Assembly: GCA_051008975.1 (NCBI GenBank)
Contig: JBPCXA010000173.1
Coordinates: 1 to 6,272 of the forward strand
DNA length: 6,272 bases
From: Persebacter sp051008975
GTDB taxonomy: Bacteria; Pseudomonadota; Gammaproteobacteria; Tethybacterales; Persebacteraceae
Direction: 5' to 3'
Part shown: positions 4,741 through 6,272 of the stretch, in pieces
How the letters are laid out: every line of letters begins with the position of its first letter
Position numbering within the stretch: the first letter of the stretch is position 1
Notes under the pieces: generated by a model
Databases searched by the model: none
Seen by the model: the letters and a program-made list of their open reading frames with translations, nothing else
What the model was told of the DNA's origin: nothing
Program-made: the position numbers and the translations under genes

Positions 4741-5604
4741 ATGAAAACAATTTCCGAAAACCGCTGCTTTGGAGGAATTCAGGGCGTTTATGAACATCAT
4801 TCCGCCGAGACGAAAACGCCGATGCGCTTCGCGGTTTATACGCCGCCGCAGGCGATGCCGATTCCCGCGCCGCTGTCGCGAAAATCCGCGCCGGTGTTGT
4901 GGTGGCTTTCGGGGCTGACCTGCACCGAACAAAACTTTATCGCCAAATCCGGAATGCAGCGATACGCCGCTGAATACGGTTTTTTCGTCGTCGCGCCGGA
5001 CACCAGCCCGCGCGGGGCGGGCGTTCCCGGCGAGGACGATTCGTACGATTTCGGCACCGGCGCGGGATTTTATGTGGACGCGAAAGTCGCGCCGTGGGAT
5101 GCAAATTATCGGATGTTTTCGTATATCCGCGACGAGTTGCCGGGCGTTTTTTCCGCCGCATTTTCCGCCGCCGACATGTCGCGGCAGTGCGTCGCCGGAC
5201 ATTCAATGGGCGGACACGGCGCGCTGATTGTCGCGCTTAAAACGCCCGGACGTTTCCGGTCGGTTTCCGCCTTCGCGCCGATTTGCAATCCGTCCGGCTG
5301 CGAATGGGGCCGCCGCGCGTTGCGCGGTTATCTCGGCGAAAACGAATCCGAATGGCGCGAATGGGATGCCGCCGCGCTGATTGAAGACGGACATTCCTGC
5401 CCGCCGATTTTGGTTGACCAGGGCGCGGACGACGAATTTTTATCCGGCGGACAATTGCGTCCGGACGCGCTGGAAGAAGTTTGCGCGCGAAAAGATCAGA
5501 AACTCGTTCTGCGGCGGCGGGCGGGCTACGATCATAGTTATTATTGCATCGCGAGTTTTATCGGCGAACATTTCGCGCATCACGCCGCGGCGGCGGGCGG
5601 TTGA
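4741..5604 (+). CDS. fghA: S-formylglutathione hydrolase
   Basis: The enzyme hydrolyses S-formylglutathione to formate and glutathione, the second step of glutathione-dependent formaldehyde detoxification, in the cytoplasm (EC 3.1.2.12). The 287-residue length fits the esterase D/FGH family. An alpha/beta-hydrolase triad is visible: Ser155 in the nucleophile elbow GHSMGGHG, an Asp in DQGADDEFL (most likely Asp231) and His265 in YDHSYY. LWWLSGLTCTEQNFIAKSG and VAPDTSPRG are also family hallmarks. ATG 4741 was chosen because MKTISENRCFGG matches family N-termini and because of the -10 placement; the TTG at 4708 lies in the promoter. No partner formaldehyde dehydrogenase gene (frmA/adhC type) is in view. 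The acetoacetyl-CoA synthetase gene starts six bases after its TGA stop, in the same reading frame. The related E. coli genes are frmB and yeiG; which name fits best here cannot be told. Confidence 0.93.
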   Translation: MKTISENRCFGGIQGVYEHHSAETKTPMRFAVYTPPQAMPIPAPLSRKSAPVLWWLSGLTCTEQNFIAKSGMQRYAAEYGFFVVAPDTSPRGAGVPGEDDSYDFGTGAGFYVDAKVAPWDANYRMFSYIRDELPGVFSAAFSAADMSRQCVAGHSMGGHGALIVALKTPGRFRSVSAFAPICNPSGCEWGRRALRGYLGENESEWREWDAAALIEDGHSCPPILVDQGADDEFLSGGQLRPDALEEVCARKDQKLVLRRRAGYDHSYYCIASFIGEHFAHHAAAAGG

Positions 5605-5610
5605 ATCCGA

Positions 5611-6272
5611 ATGGAAAATCGCGGCGCGAAGGTGCTTTGGACTCCGTCCGAATCGCGGCGGCGGCGAAGCCGGATGGCGGCGTTTATCGCGCATGTCAAT
5701 GCGCGGCGGAATTTGAATTTGCCGCCGGAGTTTGCGCCGCTGTGGGAATGGTCGGTGTCAAGGCGCGGCGAATTTTGGGGCGAAGTGTGGGATTTTTTCG
5801 CCGTCGTCGGGGAAAAAGGAAGCGGGCGGATTGACAATCCGGAGAAGATGCCGGGCGCGCGTTTTTTCGCCGACGGCAAATTAAATTTCGCCGAAAATTT
5901 GCTGCAAAACGCCGACTCGCGCGCGGCGTTAATTTCCCTCTCCGAAGACGGCGGGCGGCGCGAAATTTCGCGCGCCGAATTGCTGCGGCGGACGCGGAAT
6001 CTCGCGGCGTGGCTGCATTCCAACGGCGCGCGTCCGGGCGATTCGGTTTGCGCGTATATGCCGAACATTCCCGAAACGGTGATTGCGTTTTTGGCGTCGG
6101 CGTCCGTCGGCGCGGTGTTTTCCTCCTGCTCGATGGATTTCGGAACGGACGCGGTCGTGGAACGATTCCGGCAGACCGCGCCGAAGTTTTTAATCGCCGG
6201 GGACGGCTATGCGTATAACGGACGCGCGATCGGGCGTCTTTCCGAAATCGCCGAAACCGCCGCGCGTCTGCC
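5611..6272 (+). CDS. aacS: Acetoacetyl-CoA synthetase, N-terminal third
   Basis: The enzyme activates acetoacetate with ATP and CoA to acetoacetyl-CoA, linking ketone-body or poly-hydroxybutyrate breakdown to central metabolism. The visible 220 residues, of about 650 expected, run off the right edge. LWTPS (9-13), LWEWSV (44-49), FW..VWDFF (55-63), MPGARFF (80-86) and LNFAENLL (91-98) form the N-terminal domain of the acetyl/acetoacetyl-CoA synthetase group. The start of the AMP-binding domain follows, with YMPNIPETVIAFLASASVGA, SSCSMDFG and a FRQTAPKFLI segment. The SMDFG and DGYAYNGR sequences favour acetoacetyl- over acetyl-CoA synthetase. ATG 5611 is supported by the early LWTPS motif. 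There is no strong ribosome binding site, and the six-base gap from the hydrolase stop suggests translational coupling in one operon. The AMP-binding P-loop and catalytic lysine lie outside the window. Confidence 0.9.
   Translation, partial: MENRGAKVLWTPSESRRRRSRMAAFIAHVNARRNLNLPPEFAPLWEWSVSRRGEFWGEVWDFFAVVGEKGSGRIDNPEKMPGARFFADGKLNFAENLLQNADSRAALISLSEDGGRREISRAELLRRTRNLAAWLHSNGARPGDSVCAYMPNIPETVIAFLASASVGAVFSSCSMDFGTDAVVERFRQTAPKFLIAGDGYAYNGRAIGRLSEIAETAARL

Noticed and set aside
3695..4750. A 351-codon minus-strand open frame over the GIY-YIG gene and the repeats
   Set aside because: It spans a gene, a terminator and the palindromes, and its product only translates repeats (PAKAGI, FAGM, SGESRN patterns). 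Such frames are common in this repeat type.
5602..5604. UGA reassigned to an amino acid in this organism
   Set aside because: A functional-looking RF2 gene is present, and TGA occurs exactly where the hydrolase family should end and before a family-typical start.

Overview
The window looks like a stretch of a moderately GC-rich bacterial chromosome, most probably from a member of the Pseudomonadota. The reasons are a two-lipoyl pyruvate dehydrogenase E2 of the beta/gammaproteobacterial type, a glutathione-dependent S-formylglutathione hydrolase, an acetoacetyl-CoA synthetase, and a family of 20-bp palindromes, one copy of which fits the Neisseria dRS3 consensus (ATTCCC-N8-GGGAAT) exactly. No lower taxon can be assigned by eye.

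Left part (1-3055). A partial, unrecognised gene leaves the window on the minus strand (start at 91). It diverges from prfB (253-1420, +), which encodes peptide chain release factor 2. prfB is not one continuous frame: codons 1-32 end at a stop, and the rest is read after a +1 shift at a classical RF2 slippery site (338-352). The stop inside that site is TAA, where UGA is usual. After 27 bases comes aceF (1448-3055), the pyruvate dehydrogenase E2 subunit, with two lipoyl domains that are almost identical in DNA. No aceE or lpd gene is next to it.

Middle part (3056-4740). This is an accessory island between two housekeeping blocks. It holds a GIY-YIG endonuclease-like gene with NUMOD3-like repeats (3276-4280), closed by an intrinsic terminator. 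The gene is bracketed by palindromic repeats: one 81-bp paired element on its left, and on its right about 380 bases with seven more 20-bp palindromes. Most of these are arranged as long inverted pairs, with smaller hairpins between some arms. The palindromes differ at one pair of symmetric positions (C/G, G/C or T/A), always keeping base pairing.

Right part (4741-6272). An S-formylglutathione hydrolase gene is followed six bases later by the start of an acetoacetyl-CoA synthetase gene that runs off the right edge; the two probably form an operon. Both the endonuclease-like gene and the hydrolase gene have a -10 box ending exactly six bases before the ATG and no clear Shine-Dalgarno sequence, so both may be expressed from leaderless mRNAs.

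The most unusual items are the TAA version of the RF2 autoregulatory frameshift and the association of a degenerate GIY-YIG/NUMOD3 gene with a covarying palindrome array.
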